Assembly (NCBI RefSeq): GCF_015206885.1
Contig: NZ_JADEXY010000031.1
Location: 1 to 34,965, forward strand
Origin: Microcystis aeruginosa LEGE 91341
GTDB lineage: Bacteria; Cyanobacteriota; Cyanobacteriia; Cyanobacteriales; Microcystaceae
Reading direction: 5' to 3'
DNA: 34,965 nucleotides
The notes beneath the pieces are model-generated. The model was not told the DNA's origin and ran no database searches. It worked only from the letters and a program-made list of their open reading frames with translations. The stretch's first letter is position 1. Every line of letters starts with the position of its first letter. A program made the position numbers and the translations under genes. Positions 8,469-16,314 of this stretch are shown one piece after another.

Positions 8469-8684
8469 TCAGGCGGGTTCCAGTTGTTCGAGCTTTAGCC
8501 ACACACTGGGGGTGGGAACATAGAATTTAATCAAAGCATAATCATCTTTTATATCCAAGACTTCTGCTGTCGAGTCGAACATATAACTGGGTAAACGGCG
8601 ATCGCTGGCCAGGGCCTCCAGGCTATTTTCTAGGTTTCCCGTCACCACGCGGACTAAAGCTCCTTTCTTAATTGTAGCTGCCAT
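8469..8684 (-). CDS. ndhO: NAD(P)H-quinone oxidoreductase subunit O (NdhO)
   Basis: NdhO is a small subunit specific to the NDH-1 complexes of oxygenic phototrophs, located on the cytoplasmic arm at the thylakoid membrane. The 71-residue product starts MAATIKKGALVRVV. It shows the family features LENSLEALASD, then LPSYMFDSTAEVLDIKDDYA, and the end FYVPTPSVWLKLEQL. I chose the start at 8684 because the upstream part of the open frame does not resemble the family and lies in intergenic DNA. The length fits NdhO proteins of about 70 residues. mdh follows after 25 bases, a respiratory/photosynthetic redox pairing. Confidence 0.93.
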   Translation of the reverse strand: MAATIKKGALVRVVTGNLENSLEALASDRRLPSYMFDSTAEVLDIKDDYALIKFYVPTPSVWLKLEQLEPA

Positions 8685-8839
8685 GTTTTTCTGGTTAAAT
8701 TTGCTTGGGGGTTTCTCCCATAAATTGTTACATATTCGGGCAGACCTCTGACAAGAGCTTTTTTCAGTCATCACTGAACTGATGAGTGATACCAAAGGCC
8801 GAATCTAAAACCTAATTGGTTAGGCTAAAAGCTTTGATG

Positions 8840-8877
8840 TACTTAAGTGGCTGGTTATAATTAAATTAAAAATGGAT
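8840..8877. repeat. Dispersed repeat with CTTAAGTGGCTGGTTATAAT, copy 1
   Basis: This is one of four copies. The others are at 10006-10034 (partial), 14148-14174 (reversed) and 20997-21037. At 14068-14174 the block forms one end of a larger composite element. Here it abuts the inverted-repeat element at 8878, so the two may have inserted next to each other. Confidence 0.75.
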
Positions 8878-8984
8878 TTTATAGCGTTTCCTAAGCTAGT
8901 GAGGTACACCTATTTTTCTTCCCCTTTGCCTTTTGCCTAAAACCCATAACTTTTGTACCTCAGCAGACTGAAAAACGCTATAAA
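8878..8984. mobile_element. MITE-like element, copy A
   Basis: A perfect 12-base inverted repeat, TTTATAGCGTTT (8878-8889) and AAACGCTATAAA (8973-8984), bounds a 107-base block. A second inverted pair, GAGGTAC (8901-8907) and GTACCTC (8955-8961), lies inside. Copies B (12325-12454) and C (15187-15298) have the same outer and inner signatures. There is no coding frame in it. A further half-end, TAGCAGTTATCCTAATAGTG, lies just beyond at about 8998. The gap 8685-9085 holds these repeats and no gene I can support. Confidence 0.78.
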
Positions 8985-9085
8985 TTACGAACACCCTAGC
9001 AGTTATCCTAATAGTGAAGGAGGAAGTTTTCCTTTGGGGGAGTCAGAAACCGATCGCCGGTCAAGGAAAAACCCGATAATTCAAC

Positions 9086-9994
9086 CTATTCCCTCGGATC
9101 AAAATCTGGCAGCGTCCCCAGCTTGCGAATGGTGACTTTAACATCCATAGACAAAAAGTCATCGGCATCGCCAAACCAAGAACCAGAAAGAGGTATGATT
9201 TGACCGGGATGACGAGCGATCGCCACTCGAATTAAATCAAAGCCGGCGGTAATTTGATTAGTCGGATCATAATTACGCCAACCGGCCCCCGGTAGATAAA
9301 CCTGTAACCAAGCATGGGTAGCGCCAGAGCCAGTCATTCCCACTTCACCACCGTCGAGGGCAGCATCGTAGAGATAGCCACTGACAAAACGACAGGCTAA
9401 ACCCAATCTTCGCAAAGCTTCGATCATCAACCAAGCATAATCGCGACAAGTTCCCGACTTTAGCCGCAGGGTTTCTCCGGGGGATTGAGTTCCTTCACTC
9501 TCCCGGGATTGGTAAGTAAAATTATCTTTGATAGCGGCCATCATTCTTGCCATGGCATCGAGGGTATTATCTTGGTCCCCCGCTACAAAACTTTTGGCCC
9601 AAGCTGCCAAGCTGCCGTCGGCATCCTCAGCGTGGGGACGCATAAACACCACTAGATCTAACCATTCATCGGGGGTATATTGGACAGGAATTTCGATCGC
9701 CCGTTGAGCGAGGGGAAAATCAGCGATCGCTTTTAAGCCAAAATGTTCCGCCCGTAATCGACAGGTAACGATTAATTCTGACGCTGGTTCAGCAAATTCA
9801 AGCTCTACCACATTGTTAGATAGAGTATCCATAGTCCAGCGCGTTTTGGCGGCAATATTCGCTTCTACAGAATAACTGATAATTCTTTCGCCGTGACCGG
9901 CACTAGGCAAAAAAATCGCCCGATGTTCCCCAAAAGTTACCGGTTGACGATAATGATAGGTGGTGATGTGTTCCAAGTCGTAGATGACACTCAT
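9086..9994 (-). CDS. Transglutaminase-like family protein
   Basis: The 302-residue product has an N-terminal beta-rich region of the bacterial transglutaminase N-domain type (about 1-85). A transglutaminase/cysteine-protease core follows, with the catalytic triad visible as C183 (SGTCRDYAW), H227 (ATHAWLQVY) and D243 (WRNYDPTN). Such proteins may act as proteases or as peptide- or protein-modifying enzymes; many bacterial ones sit beside ATP-grasp and alpha-E genes, which are absent here. No signal peptide is visible, so a cytoplasmic location is likely. It stands alone between two intergenic repeats. The domain assignment is secure but the substrate is unknown. Confidence 0.88.
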   Translation of the reverse strand: MSVIYDLEHITTYHYRQPVTFGEHRAIFLPSAGHGERIISYSVEANIAAKTRWTMDTLSNNVVELEFAEPASELIVTCRLRAEHFGLKAIADFPLAQRAIEIPVQYTPDEWLDLVVFMRPHAEDADGSLAAWAKSFVAGDQDNTLDAMARMMAAIKDNFTYQSRESEGTQSPGETLRLKSGTCRDYAWLMIEALRRLGLACRFVSGYLYDAALDGGEVGMTGSGATHAWLQVYLPGAGWRNYDPTNQITAGFDLIRVAIARHPGQIIPLSGSWFGDADDFLSMDVKVTIRKLGTLPDFDPRE

Positions 9995-10005
9995 CCTGAT
10001 TATCC

Positions 10006-10034
10006 TTAATAAAGTAGCTGGTTATAATTAAATT
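10006..10034. repeat. Dispersed repeat with AGTAGCTGGTTATAATTAAA, copy 2 (partial)
   Basis: This matches the core of 8840-8877 and 20997-21037. It lies 12 bases upstream of the transglutaminase start, so it falls in the promoter region of that gene. Confidence 0.7.
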
Positions 10035-10181
10035 GCTTGTTGAGACGAGGCAAGAGGCAAAAGGCAAAAGCAAAGGGATTGGGGGAGATTCGACTAATCT
10101 AAAGAATAAGGGGTTTAAATACGTCTTAGCTTATGTGGGCTAAACTATACTCAATCCATCAGCCGATTTTTTTCTCTCCTC

Positions 10182-11642
10182 ATGACCTCTGACCCGTTCC
10201 TCGATCGAGCTTGGAATACCGAAGACCTAGAACAAGCGCTTCGAGGTGTCGGCACTATTCAAGAAGAACTCAACTATAATCAGGCACGCAATTCTCTGGG
10301 CAAACTTGTTGAGCGTCTCGATCTTACCTCGATCGAGAAAATTGGTCTAGAAGCGGAGATCGATCGCCTAGTGGCCCTGCTGGAAAAACTCGATCGATCC
10401 CTGATTCAAATTGCCGCTTTTGGCCTGGTGGGCCGGGGAAAATCCTCGATTTTAAATGCTCTGGTCGGTCAAGAAATCTTTACGACCGGTCCTCTACACG
10501 GAGTTACCCGCACCATTAAAGGGGTAAATTGGCAGTTAAGCAGCGATGATACTTTCCCTAATCTAGCGCGTCTGACCCTGAACGGCCAGGGTAATGCTCA
10601 GGTGCAATTGCTTGATACTCCCGGTATTGATGAGGTAGATGGGCAAACGAGGGAAATTCTCGCCTGTCAGGTGGCGCAGCAGGTGGATTTAATCCTTTTT
10701 ATCATCTCTGGTGATATGACCAAAGTGGAATTTTCCGCCCTGGCCAAGTTGCGGGAAGCGGGAAAACCGATGATTTTGGTCTTTAATAAAATCGATCAGT
10801 ATCCAGAAGTCGATCGCCTCGCTATCTATGAGAAAATCGCCTCAGAACGGGTGAAAGAATTACTCTCCCCCGATGAGATTGTTATGGTGGCGGCCTCTCC
10901 CCTCTTGACGGAGACCGTCAAGGCTCAGGATGGGCGGATAAAAACGCAACGATTTCGAGGAAAACCCCAGATAGAAGCTCTGAAACTCAAAATTTTAGAA
11001 ATTCTAGAGCGAGAGGGTAAATCACTGGTAGCACTCAATTCTATGCTGTATGCGGACGAGGTAAACGAGCAAATTGTCGCCCGCAAAATGGCTATCCGTG
11101 ATCGCGGTGCTAATCAATTGATTCAAAAAGCAGTGATGATCAAAGCATCGGCGATCGCTCTTAATCCAGTGACGGTGTTGGATTTGTTTACGGGAGCAGT
11201 TATCGATCTAGCCATGATTCTCGCTCTTTCTCGCTTATACGGCATCGATTTAACTCGTCAGGGGGCGATCGCTCTTTTACAAAAAATTGCCCTCAATATG
11301 GGGGGTATTAGTGCCAGCGAATTTTTAGCGGTTTTGGGCTTAAGTTCCCTCAAAGGACTGCTTGGCCTCTCGATTCCTGCCACTGGCGGCATTTCTCTTC
11401 TTCCCTATACTTCGATCGCCCTGACTCAAGCGGGGGTTGCCGGTGTATCCTGTTATGCGATCGGCCAAGTGACGAAAACCTATCTCGCTAATGGGGCCAC
11501 CTGGGGACCCGATGGCCCCAAGGCAGTGGTAGCCAGTATTCTCGATTCCCTCGACGAAACCTCGATTCTCAACCGGATTAAGCGGGAATTAGGCTCAAAA
11601 TTGGGGGTGGGGGTTAGGAGAAGTGGAAATTATGAATTATGA
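10182..11642 (+). CDS. Membrane-associated GTPase with C-terminal DUF697-like region
   Basis: The 486-residue product has a helical N-terminus (1-75), then an Era/dynamin-like GTPase domain. G1 is GLVGRGKSS (81-89), G3 is DTPG (145-148) and G4 is NKID (202-205). The last third (about 320-450) contains several long hydrophobic or small-residue segments (for example PVTVLDLFTGAVIDLAMILA and LPYTSIALTQAGVAGVSCYA), which suggests membrane insertion as in the DUF697 group. The role in cyanobacteria is not established; membrane remodelling or stress functions have been proposed for relatives. The final residues (GVGVRRSGNYEL) run into repeat-like DNA, since the stop is followed by ATGAATT units; the native C-terminus may have been altered. 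No operon partner is apparent. Confidence 0.85.
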   Translation: MTSDPFLDRAWNTEDLEQALRGVGTIQEELNYNQARNSLGKLVERLDLTSIEKIGLEAEIDRLVALLEKLDRSLIQIAAFGLVGRGKSSILNALVGQEIFTTGPLHGVTRTIKGVNWQLSSDDTFPNLARLTLNGQGNAQVQLLDTPGIDEVDGQTREILACQVAQQVDLILFIISGDMTKVEFSALAKLREAGKPMILVFNKIDQYPEVDRLAIYEKIASERVKELLSPDEIVMVAASPLLTETVKAQDGRIKTQRFRGKPQIEALKLKILEILEREGKSLVALNSMLYADEVNEQIVARKMAIRDRGANQLIQKAVMIKASAIALNPVTVLDLFTGAVIDLAMILALSRLYGIDLTRQGAIALLQKIALNMGGISASEFLAVLGLSSLKGLLGLSIPATGGISLLPYTSIALTQAGVAGVSCYAIGQVTKTYLANGATWGPDGPKAVVASILDSLDETSILNRIKRELGSKLGVGVRRSGNYEL

Positions 11643-11760
11643 ATTATGAATTAGGAAGTGGGGAAGTGGGGAAGTGGGAAGTGGGGAAATTTCAACTAAA
11701 ACCCTAAAACCCTAAAACCCTGACACCCCAACACCCTATCTCCTATCTCCTGACGACCGA
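11638..11760. repeat. Low-complexity tandem repeats
   Basis: Three runs follow each other: ATGAATT units (about 11630-11653), GGGGAAGT units (about 11655-11690) and AACCCTAA units (about 11696-11720). These are then followed by CTATCTCCTATCTCC. The first run overlaps the stop region of the GTPase gene. No gene was found here. Confidence 0.8.
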
Positions 11761-11793
11761 CTCCTAACAGTTGATCACTGATCACTGACTCGA

Positions 11794-12090
11794 TCAATCC
11801 AAGAAATGCTTACTATGGACAATCGCCGCTATAATAACTACCACCCCTTGAATTTGATAGATCAGACGGTAGGCATAGGCAGACTTTTCTCGGATGGTAT
11901 CATCGCTAAATTCGGCGCATTTTTTCGCTTCTAGGGGACAATTTTCTAAAGAATAGCTTATATCAAGAATTCGACGCACGACGGCCGCCGCGTAGGACGG
12001 GGAATCTCGACTAATATAAGATGCGATCGCATCCACGTCTTCAATTGCTTTGGGCGACCAGACAAGGCGATAATTCACTCGATCAGCCAT
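11794..12090 (-). CDS. RelE/ParE-family toxin
   Basis: The 98-residue product has the layout of ParE/RelE toxins: a first strand (YRLVWSPKAIEDVDAIASYI), two helices, and a C-terminal beta sheet with YAYRLIYQI followed by VVVIIAAIVHSK. The conserved arginine and tyrosine before the last strands and the histidine near the end fit this superfamily, which acts on DNA gyrase (ParE) or on ribosome-bound mRNA (RelE). Sequence alone does not decide between the two. The gene overlaps the upstream antitoxin gene by 16 bases, typical of translational coupling. The toxin looks intact. Confidence 0.88.
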   Translation of the reverse strand: MADRVNYRLVWSPKAIEDVDAIASYISRDSPSYAAAVVRRILDISYSLENCPLEAKKCAEFSDDTIREKSAYAYRLIYQIQGVVVIIAAIVHSKHFLD

Positions 12091-12263
12091 TTGTTTAAAA
12101 GACCCTCAACTTCTTCTTGGGGGATTGTATTCTCTAGAGAAGCAGCGCTCAAACTTTGACGCACCTTCTCCAGAACGTATAAATGATACTGAATATCTTC
12201 AATTGAACAATCATCCGGTAATTGATTCAAGAGGGATTCCACTTTTTGTCTAATGCTATTCAT
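12075..12263 (-). CDS. Antitoxin partner of the ParE/RelE-type toxin
   Basis: The 62-residue acidic product (MNSIRQKVESLLNQLPDDCS at the start, LLNKWLIE at the end) is of a type common in cyanobacteria upstream of ParE-like toxins. It has a short helical N-terminal part with DCSIEDIQYHLYVLEKVRQS and a negatively charged tail. It overlaps the toxin gene by 16 bases and precedes it, the usual order. No strong DNA-binding motif is recognisable by eye, so autoregulation is assumed rather than seen. The function is assigned mainly from context. Confidence 0.82.
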   Translation of the reverse strand: MNSIRQKVESLLNQLPDDCSIEDIQYHLYVLEKVRQSLSAASLENTIPQEEVEGLLNKWLIE

Positions 12264-12324
12264 ACAAGTTTGACCGAAGTTTTTAAGGAAAAGTATAAAT
12301 TTAAATTATCTATCAACTATCATC

Positions 12325-12454
12325 TATAGCAGTTATCTTAATAGTGAGGTACGAAGTATCTGGTTTTAGGGAACAGGGAACGGTTAACAGTAGCCAGTCG
12401 GCAAGAGATAATGCCAAATTTCTTTGTACTTCATCTTTAAGAGAAACGCTATAT
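12325..12454. mobile_element. MITE-like element, copy B
   Basis: An imperfect inverted repeat of about 28 bases bounds a 130-base non-coding block. The left end is TATAGCAGTTATCTTAATAG then TGAGGTAC; the right end, read on the minus strand, is TATAGCGTTTCTCTTAAAGA then TGAAGTAC. The signatures match copies A and C. The gap 12264-12740 holds this element and the promoter region of the Crp-family gene; nothing else was recognised. Confidence 0.78.
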
Positions 12455-12663
12455 CATAGATAGAAAATTAATAGTCACGCATCCTATCTTATGCCATAGT
12501 CCCCGGAAAAGCGAGAAAAAGTTAAGAATAGGTAAGGTGATTATCTAGCTTTTGTAACATTGGAGCGGGCATTCTGTTAAGAATACTTAATAATTCTCCT
12601 ATCTGCTCAATCCCCGCAACTTTTAGGGATTATTGACCAATAACCATCTAGCGGCCACAATAT

Positions 12664-12673
12664 CCCCCCCCCC
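12664..12673. repeat. Homopolymer tract of ten C
   Basis: Ten consecutive C residues lie 67 bases before the preferred start of the Crp-family gene. The tract is in the upstream extension of the same reading frame. Runs of this length can slip during replication. Confidence 0.85.
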
Positions 12674-12740
12674 AATCGCAGGAATTTTTTGTTACATTAG
12701 TTTACAGTTCCCTCAACGCCCCAGTGGGTTATTAATTTTA

Positions 12741-13433
12741 ATGTCTTCTTCGGTTCCTTCGTCGGATTTTATACCCTTAATCGGTCAAGAAACAGAAATC
12801 TTTAACTGGGCAAAATCCCATTATCGTAATCATACCTTTGCCAAAGATGAAAAAGTAGCCACGCGCCCCGGACTGTTATACTTTGTCGAATCTGGGGCGA
12901 TTCGTATTGTTGGTAAAGCACAAGTTAACGTTATCGACCAAAAATTCCCTCGTCAACCACCTATTGCCGATAGTGAGGAAGTATTTCTCGGTTTTGTGGG
13001 TGCAGGTCAACCTTTTGAGATTGTTTCTCAATTTCCCTTTCAATTACAAGCCCAAGCTCATCTAGACGGAACCGAGTTAGTCTGGTTATACTGGGAAGAC
13101 CTAGAACAATGGCCGCAATTGCGATCGGCTGTTATGGAAACTTTTCGCCATCAATACCAGCGTAAGTTATTTTGGTTGAGTATTCTCGGTCAAAAACGTT
13201 CCCTCGATCGATTAATGGGGTTCTTGGTTTTATTATTGGAAGAATACGGTCAACCCTGTGTAGAAGGCTATTATCTTCCCTATCCCCTAACTCACGCTCA
13301 AATTGCCAGCGCCATCGGCACTACCAGAGTAACAGTAACAAGATTAATCGGTAAATTGCGACAACAAAATTCGATCTTTTTTAAGCAGGATAATCTTATC
13401 GGATTGCCCAGTTTATTCTTGAGTCAGAATTAA
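12741..13433 (+). CDS. Crp/Fnr-family transcription regulator
   Basis: From the ATG at 12741 the product is 230 residues, normal for the family. It has an N-terminal cyclic-nucleotide-binding-like beta barrel (about 20-125, including ESGAIRIVGKAQ and FLGFVGAGQPFEIVSQFPFQ), a long dimerisation helix, and a C-terminal winged helix with LTHAQIASAIGTTRVTVTRL as the recognition helix-turn-helix. The sequence differs clearly from NtcA. The cAMP-binding arginine-serine signature is not evident, so the ligand, if any, is unknown. The frame stays open upstream to 12633, but that part contains a ten-C run and is atypical, so I prefer 12741. No ribosome site is obvious. Confidence 0.85.
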   Translation: MSSSVPSSDFIPLIGQETEIFNWAKSHYRNHTFAKDEKVATRPGLLYFVESGAIRIVGKAQVNVIDQKFPRQPPIADSEEVFLGFVGAGQPFEIVSQFPFQLQAQAHLDGTELVWLYWEDLEQWPQLRSAVMETFRHQYQRKLFWLSILGQKRSLDRLMGFLVLLLEEYGQPCVEGYYLPYPLTHAQIASAIGTTRVTVTRLIGKLRQQNSIFFKQDNLIGLPSLFLSQN

Positions 13434-13567
13434 TTTTTCTGCGGTGTTGCTGACTCAAGCTATGAATGCTAACTGTGCATCCCATCCAAAAGTTAGTTTG
13501 GCTCCAAGTTTTAAAAACCCCACACAACAAGATTCCTATCACAAATCAGCAACGCCAGAAATCTATT

Positions 13568-14056
13568 ATGACCGCACAAACCCCACCATCGCTCTCCGTT
13601 CTCTACGAGGAAGATTTTGTTTTCTGGACAGAAAAAACCGCCGAACTTTTAAAGCGAAAAGACTTTGACGGAGTGGACTGGGAAAATCTGATCGAGGAAG
13701 TAGAGTGCATGGGAAAAAGCGAGCGCCAAGCTGTCGAAAGTTTATTAACTCAACTATTAATTCATCTTTTAAAACTGAGTTATTGGACAACGGAAAGAGA
13801 ACGAAATGCGCGTCATTGGCTAGGAGAGATAGCCACTTTTCGAGTGCAACTGAAAAAAAAGATCAAAACTCCAACGCTGAAAAATCATGCCATCAATTCC
13901 TTTGGGGAGGCCTATTCAGACGCAAGACAAACCCTAATTGATGGGAGAATTGTCGATAAAAATACAATTCCCCTAGAGTCTATATTCACTCTCGAACAAG
14001 TATTAGATGGAGATTGGTTCCCCATCGATATCGCACCTTTTCTTACGGAAAGTTGA
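13568..14056 (+). CDS. DUF29 family protein
   Basis: The 162-residue product from the ATG at 13568 shows the DUF29 pattern: an N-terminal YEEDFVFWTEKTAELLKRKD segment, then the conserved D-x-x-N-L-I-E-E-V-E-x-M-G block (VDWENLIEEVECMGKSER near 38-55). A helical region (LLTQLLIHLLKLSYW) and a C-terminal half with RHWLGEIATFR and DARQTLIDGR follow. The family is abundant in cyanobacteria and has no proven function; its presence among toxin-antitoxin genes here is only suggestive. The frame extends upstream to 13466, but the ATG at 13568 gives the usual N-terminus. It follows the Crp-family gene by 134 bases. Confidence 0.88.
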   Translation: MTAQTPPSLSVLYEEDFVFWTEKTAELLKRKDFDGVDWENLIEEVECMGKSERQAVESLLTQLLIHLLKLSYWTTERERNARHWLGEIATFRVQLKKKIKTPTLKNHAINSFGEAYSDARQTLIDGRIVDKNTIPLESIFTLEQVLDGDWFPIDIAPFLTES

Positions 14057-14067
14057 GAGCCACTGAT

Positions 14068-14174
14068 ACTTAAATAGTTAGATGTTAAAAACTGTCACCC
14101 CCCCCTTATTAAGGGGGGATTAAGGGGGGATCAAGGGGGGATTTATCTTAAATTTAATTATAACCAGCGACTTA
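14068..14174. mobile_element. Composite non-coding repeat element with G/C-run core
   Basis: One end is CTTAAATAGTTAGATGTTAA, the other end carries TTTAATTATAACCAGCGACT, and the core is made of AAGGGGGGATTAAGGGGGGA-type runs. The same parts recur at 20997-21120, 28470-28535 and 32074-32215, each with one or both ends. Ends of the form ACTTAAGTAG suggest a short non-autonomous element. It lies between the DUF29 gene and the zeta-toxin-like gene. Confidence 0.72.
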
Positions 14175-14219
14175 GTTCGAGGTTATCTCAAAATAATCTG
14201 GAGGATGAGCTTTTCCCTC

Positions 14220-14795
14220 ATGTCTGATGTTTATCTAATTGGTGGCCCCAATGGTTCCGGGAAAACCACCGTCGCTAAAAAAATTTTACCTAACTTTTTA
14301 GGCGTTATCGACTACGTTAACGCCGATGAGATTGCCGCCGGACTCTCACCTTTTAATCCTGAGTCGGTTGCTATCCAAGCAGGACGGTTGATGTTAGAAA
14401 GGTTGGTAACACTGAAGTGCCAAGGAATAGATTTTGCCTTTGAAAGCACCCTGGCATCCCGACATTTTGCCCGTTTTTTGAGAGACTGTCGCAGTTCTGG
14501 CTATAGACTCAATCTTATTTATTTTTGGCTACAAAGTCCAGAATTAGCTTTAGAGAGAGTTCACAGAAGGGTAGCCAGTGGCGGTCATAATATTCCTGAA
14601 GATGTGGTTCGTCGTCGTTATGAGCGGGGACGCATTAATCTCATGCAGTTGTATTTACCTTTGTGCGATACTTGGGTTATCTATGATAATTCTGGGGATG
14701 AACCGCACTTAGTTGCTGCGTTAGGATTTAATCAACCTCCTATTATTTATAACCCAGACACCTTCCGAATCATTACCAGAAACCAAAATGACTGA
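14220..14795 (+). CDS. Zeta-toxin-like P-loop kinase
   Basis: The 191-residue product has a strong Walker A motif, GGPNGSGKTT (8-17), then DYVNADEIAAGLSPFNPESV and FAFESTLASRHFARFLRD. This is the typical order of zeta-toxin and related small-molecule kinases. Streptococcal zeta phosphorylates UDP-N-acetylglucosamine and so blocks wall synthesis; whether this protein does so is unknown. Start choice is open: GGAGG (14200-14204) is 15 bases before ATG 14220 and directly abuts ATG 14205 in the same frame. The stop overlaps the next small gene by eight bases. No epsilon-type antitoxin is present; the small downstream gene is the only candidate partner. Confidence 0.8.
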   Translation: MSDVYLIGGPNGSGKTTVAKKILPNFLGVIDYVNADEIAAGLSPFNPESVAIQAGRLMLERLVTLKCQGIDFAFESTLASRHFARFLRDCRSSGYRLNLIYFWLQSPELALERVHRRVASGGHNIPEDVVRRRYERGRINLMQLYLPLCDTWVIYDNSGDEPHLVAALGFNQPPIIYNPDTFRIITRNQND

Positions 14796-14973
14796 ACCCA
14801 CCTTAACGGAACTGCATCAGAAAATCGATACAGGTGTTAAAGTCGCAATCGCAGAAGCAATTGAGAGACACCGCCTCTTAGGAGAATCTATCAGCATTTT
14901 CAAAGATGGCCAAATCGTCACCTTAACAGCCGCGCAAATTCCGCCAAAACCTGCCAAAAAAACGGAAGTGTAA
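14788..14973 (+). CDS. Small protein overlapping the zeta-like kinase gene, possible antitoxin
   Basis: I do not recognise a named family. The 61-residue product (MTEPTLTELHQKIDTGVKVA at the start, PPKPAKKTEV at the end) has a predicted helix around residues 5-32 and a short strand-like part (SISIFKDGQIVTLTAAQI). It overlaps the kinase gene by eight bases in a different frame, which points to translational coupling and a shared function. Toxin-antitoxin pairing is an inference from this overlap and from size; the order toxin then partner is the reverse of the usual one. It has no visible DNA-binding motif. Confidence 0.7.
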   Translation: MTEPTLTELHQKIDTGVKVAIAEAIERHRLLGESISIFKDGQIVTLTAAQIPPKPAKKTEV

Positions 14974-15086
14974 AAAATTGGTTGACTGTCTCAAATTTCA
15001 CTATTCGCAGTAATTCTATCAAGACTAGAAACGAAAAATAAGCAATTTAGAAGGTTTAAGGCGGGATTACCCGGATGCTAATCTTA

Positions 15087-15125
15087 GTTTTAACGGAAGA
15101 TTACGCTGTAGCTAATCCAATCTAC
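15087..15125. repeat. Repeat with GATTACGCTG, left copy
   Basis: This is a decayed copy of the block at 16315-16355: TTTTAACGG, GATTACGCTG, GCTAATCCA and CTAC are shared in order. A further decayed relative (GATTACCCGGATGCTAATC) lies just before it at about 15064. The two blocks stand 1.2 kb apart in direct orientation on either side of the orphan membrane-protein gene. Confidence 0.75.
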
Positions 15126-15186
15126 TCAACTATATTTTTCGAGGTTCCCAAAGATTTTCAGTCGTGATACAATATTAGGCCGATGT

Positions 15187-15298
15187 CTATTACAGCGTTT
15201 CTCATAAAGATGAAGTGTAACCTGATTCGATATCGACGACCGACTCCTGACTACCTAAAATGAAAACTTCGTACCTCACCATTAAGATAACTGATATA
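15187..15298. mobile_element. MITE-like element, copy C (overlaps a gene start)
   Basis: The left end (CAGCGTTTCTCATAAAGATG) and the right end, read on the minus strand (TATATCAGTTATCTTAATGG), carry the same signatures as copies A and B. The right end covers the first 13 codons of the membrane-protein frame that starts at 15260. The gap 14974-15259 holds this element and the GATTACGCTG repeat, and no other gene. Confidence 0.75.
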
Positions 15299-16309
15299 AG
15301 TGCGAATCGAGTGGTTAAGTTCTCGATTATTTTTTTCTTATCTGCTATTTTTGCTAGTCTTAGTTCACAATTTTTGCTTCTTGCTTCTAGTTCACAAGCA
15401 ATTGCTCAAACAAGTAATTTAAGCAACCAATCTTCTCCTACTTCCAATGAATTATTAAATGGAATAATTATTGCAATTGTTTCTGGAATAATTGGATTTC
15501 TTGCCAATTTTATTATTGAACGACTCAAGAAAAAAAGTGAACCAAGAAAGCAAATTTCTTATAGCAAGCTTGTCAAAAGCGGAATTATTGGCAATATTGA
15601 AAAAGATATCGAGAATAAAATTGGTATCTTGTACAATGGAAAGCCAGCACAAAATATGTTTTATGCACTTTTTGATATTGAGAATACAGGTAATCAACAA
15701 ATTAAAAATCAAGAAATAAGATTTGAATTCACAAATATCGATGAAGTCTTAGATGTATTTTACTGTCCCCAAAAAATAGAACCTGAAATGGAGCTTAAAG
15801 AACTTACCGAAACCAGTCTTGGCAAGCATGAGAAAAAGTTTAGAATAGGTGTTATTAAACCACAAGAAAAACTAGGATTTAGATTTATTGTACAAGGACT
15901 GAAAAGTCAAGCTCTGGACTTCAAGCACCACACTAAAAATGATGATGATGTACGTTTTATCAAAATTGAAGAAAAAAAAGTTGCAGACGACATTGAACAG
16001 GTAAGAGTTTTCTTGACGAATTGTCTTTTTGCTTTTGTGTTGCTACCTTTGATAAGAACAAGTTTTTCTTCTATCTCCATTATTGATATTTTTATATCTC
16101 CCTTGCTATCATTAGCCAGTTTGTCAATTTTTGTTTTTTTAATACTTCCACGTCTTGAGGCATTTATAAAATCCGTTATTAATCTAGTATCAGCAACATC
16201 AAATAAACAGTCCGATGTACTATGCGGGGATATAGGAATGTTAGTTACTGGAGGTTCTGTAAACGTTGAAAAGCTTGCATTATCATCCGATGAAAATGAA
16301 GTAATATAA
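15260..16309 (+). CDS. Orphan membrane protein of unknown function
   Basis: I do not recognise a family. The 349-residue product has a signal-like hydrophobic segment (19-48, with AIAQ as a possible cleavage site), a membrane helix (66-88), a soluble mixed beta region (about 97-245), two membrane helices (250-268, 272-297) and a C-terminal tail with GDIGMLVTGGSVNVEKLALS. The base composition is visibly more AT-rich than the neighbours, which suggests transfer. The first 13 codons lie inside MITE copy C. A GTG at 15311 (residue 18) would give a more ordinary start, MVKFSIIFFL. The gene is bracketed by GATTACGCTG repeats. A sensor or effector role at the membrane is possible but unsupported. 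Confidence 0.75.
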   Translation: MKTSYLTIKITDISANRVVKFSIIFFLSAIFASLSSQFLLLASSSQAIAQTSNLSNQSSPTSNELLNGIIIAIVSGIIGFLANFIIERLKKKSEPRKQISYSKLVKSGIIGNIEKDIENKIGILYNGKPAQNMFYALFDIENTGNQQIKNQEIRFEFTNIDEVLDVFYCPQKIEPEMELKELTETSLGKHEKKFRIGVIKPQEKLGFRFIVQGLKSQALDFKHHTKNDDDVRFIKIEEKKVADDIEQVRVFLTNCLFAFVLLPLIRTSFSSISIIDIFISPLLSLASLSIFVFLILPRLEAFIKSVINLVSATSNKQSDVLCGDIGMLVTGGSVNVEKLALSSDENEVI

Positions 16310-16314
16310 CTGTC

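Noticed and set aside
8953-9135. A 60-codon plus-strand open frame
   Set aside because: It overlaps MITE ends and the 3' end of the transglutaminase gene, has no ribosome site and no recognisable protein features.
11696-11720. Telomere-like AACCCTAA units
   Set aside because: Only about three units among other simple repeats inside a bacterial contig; best read as low-complexity DNA.
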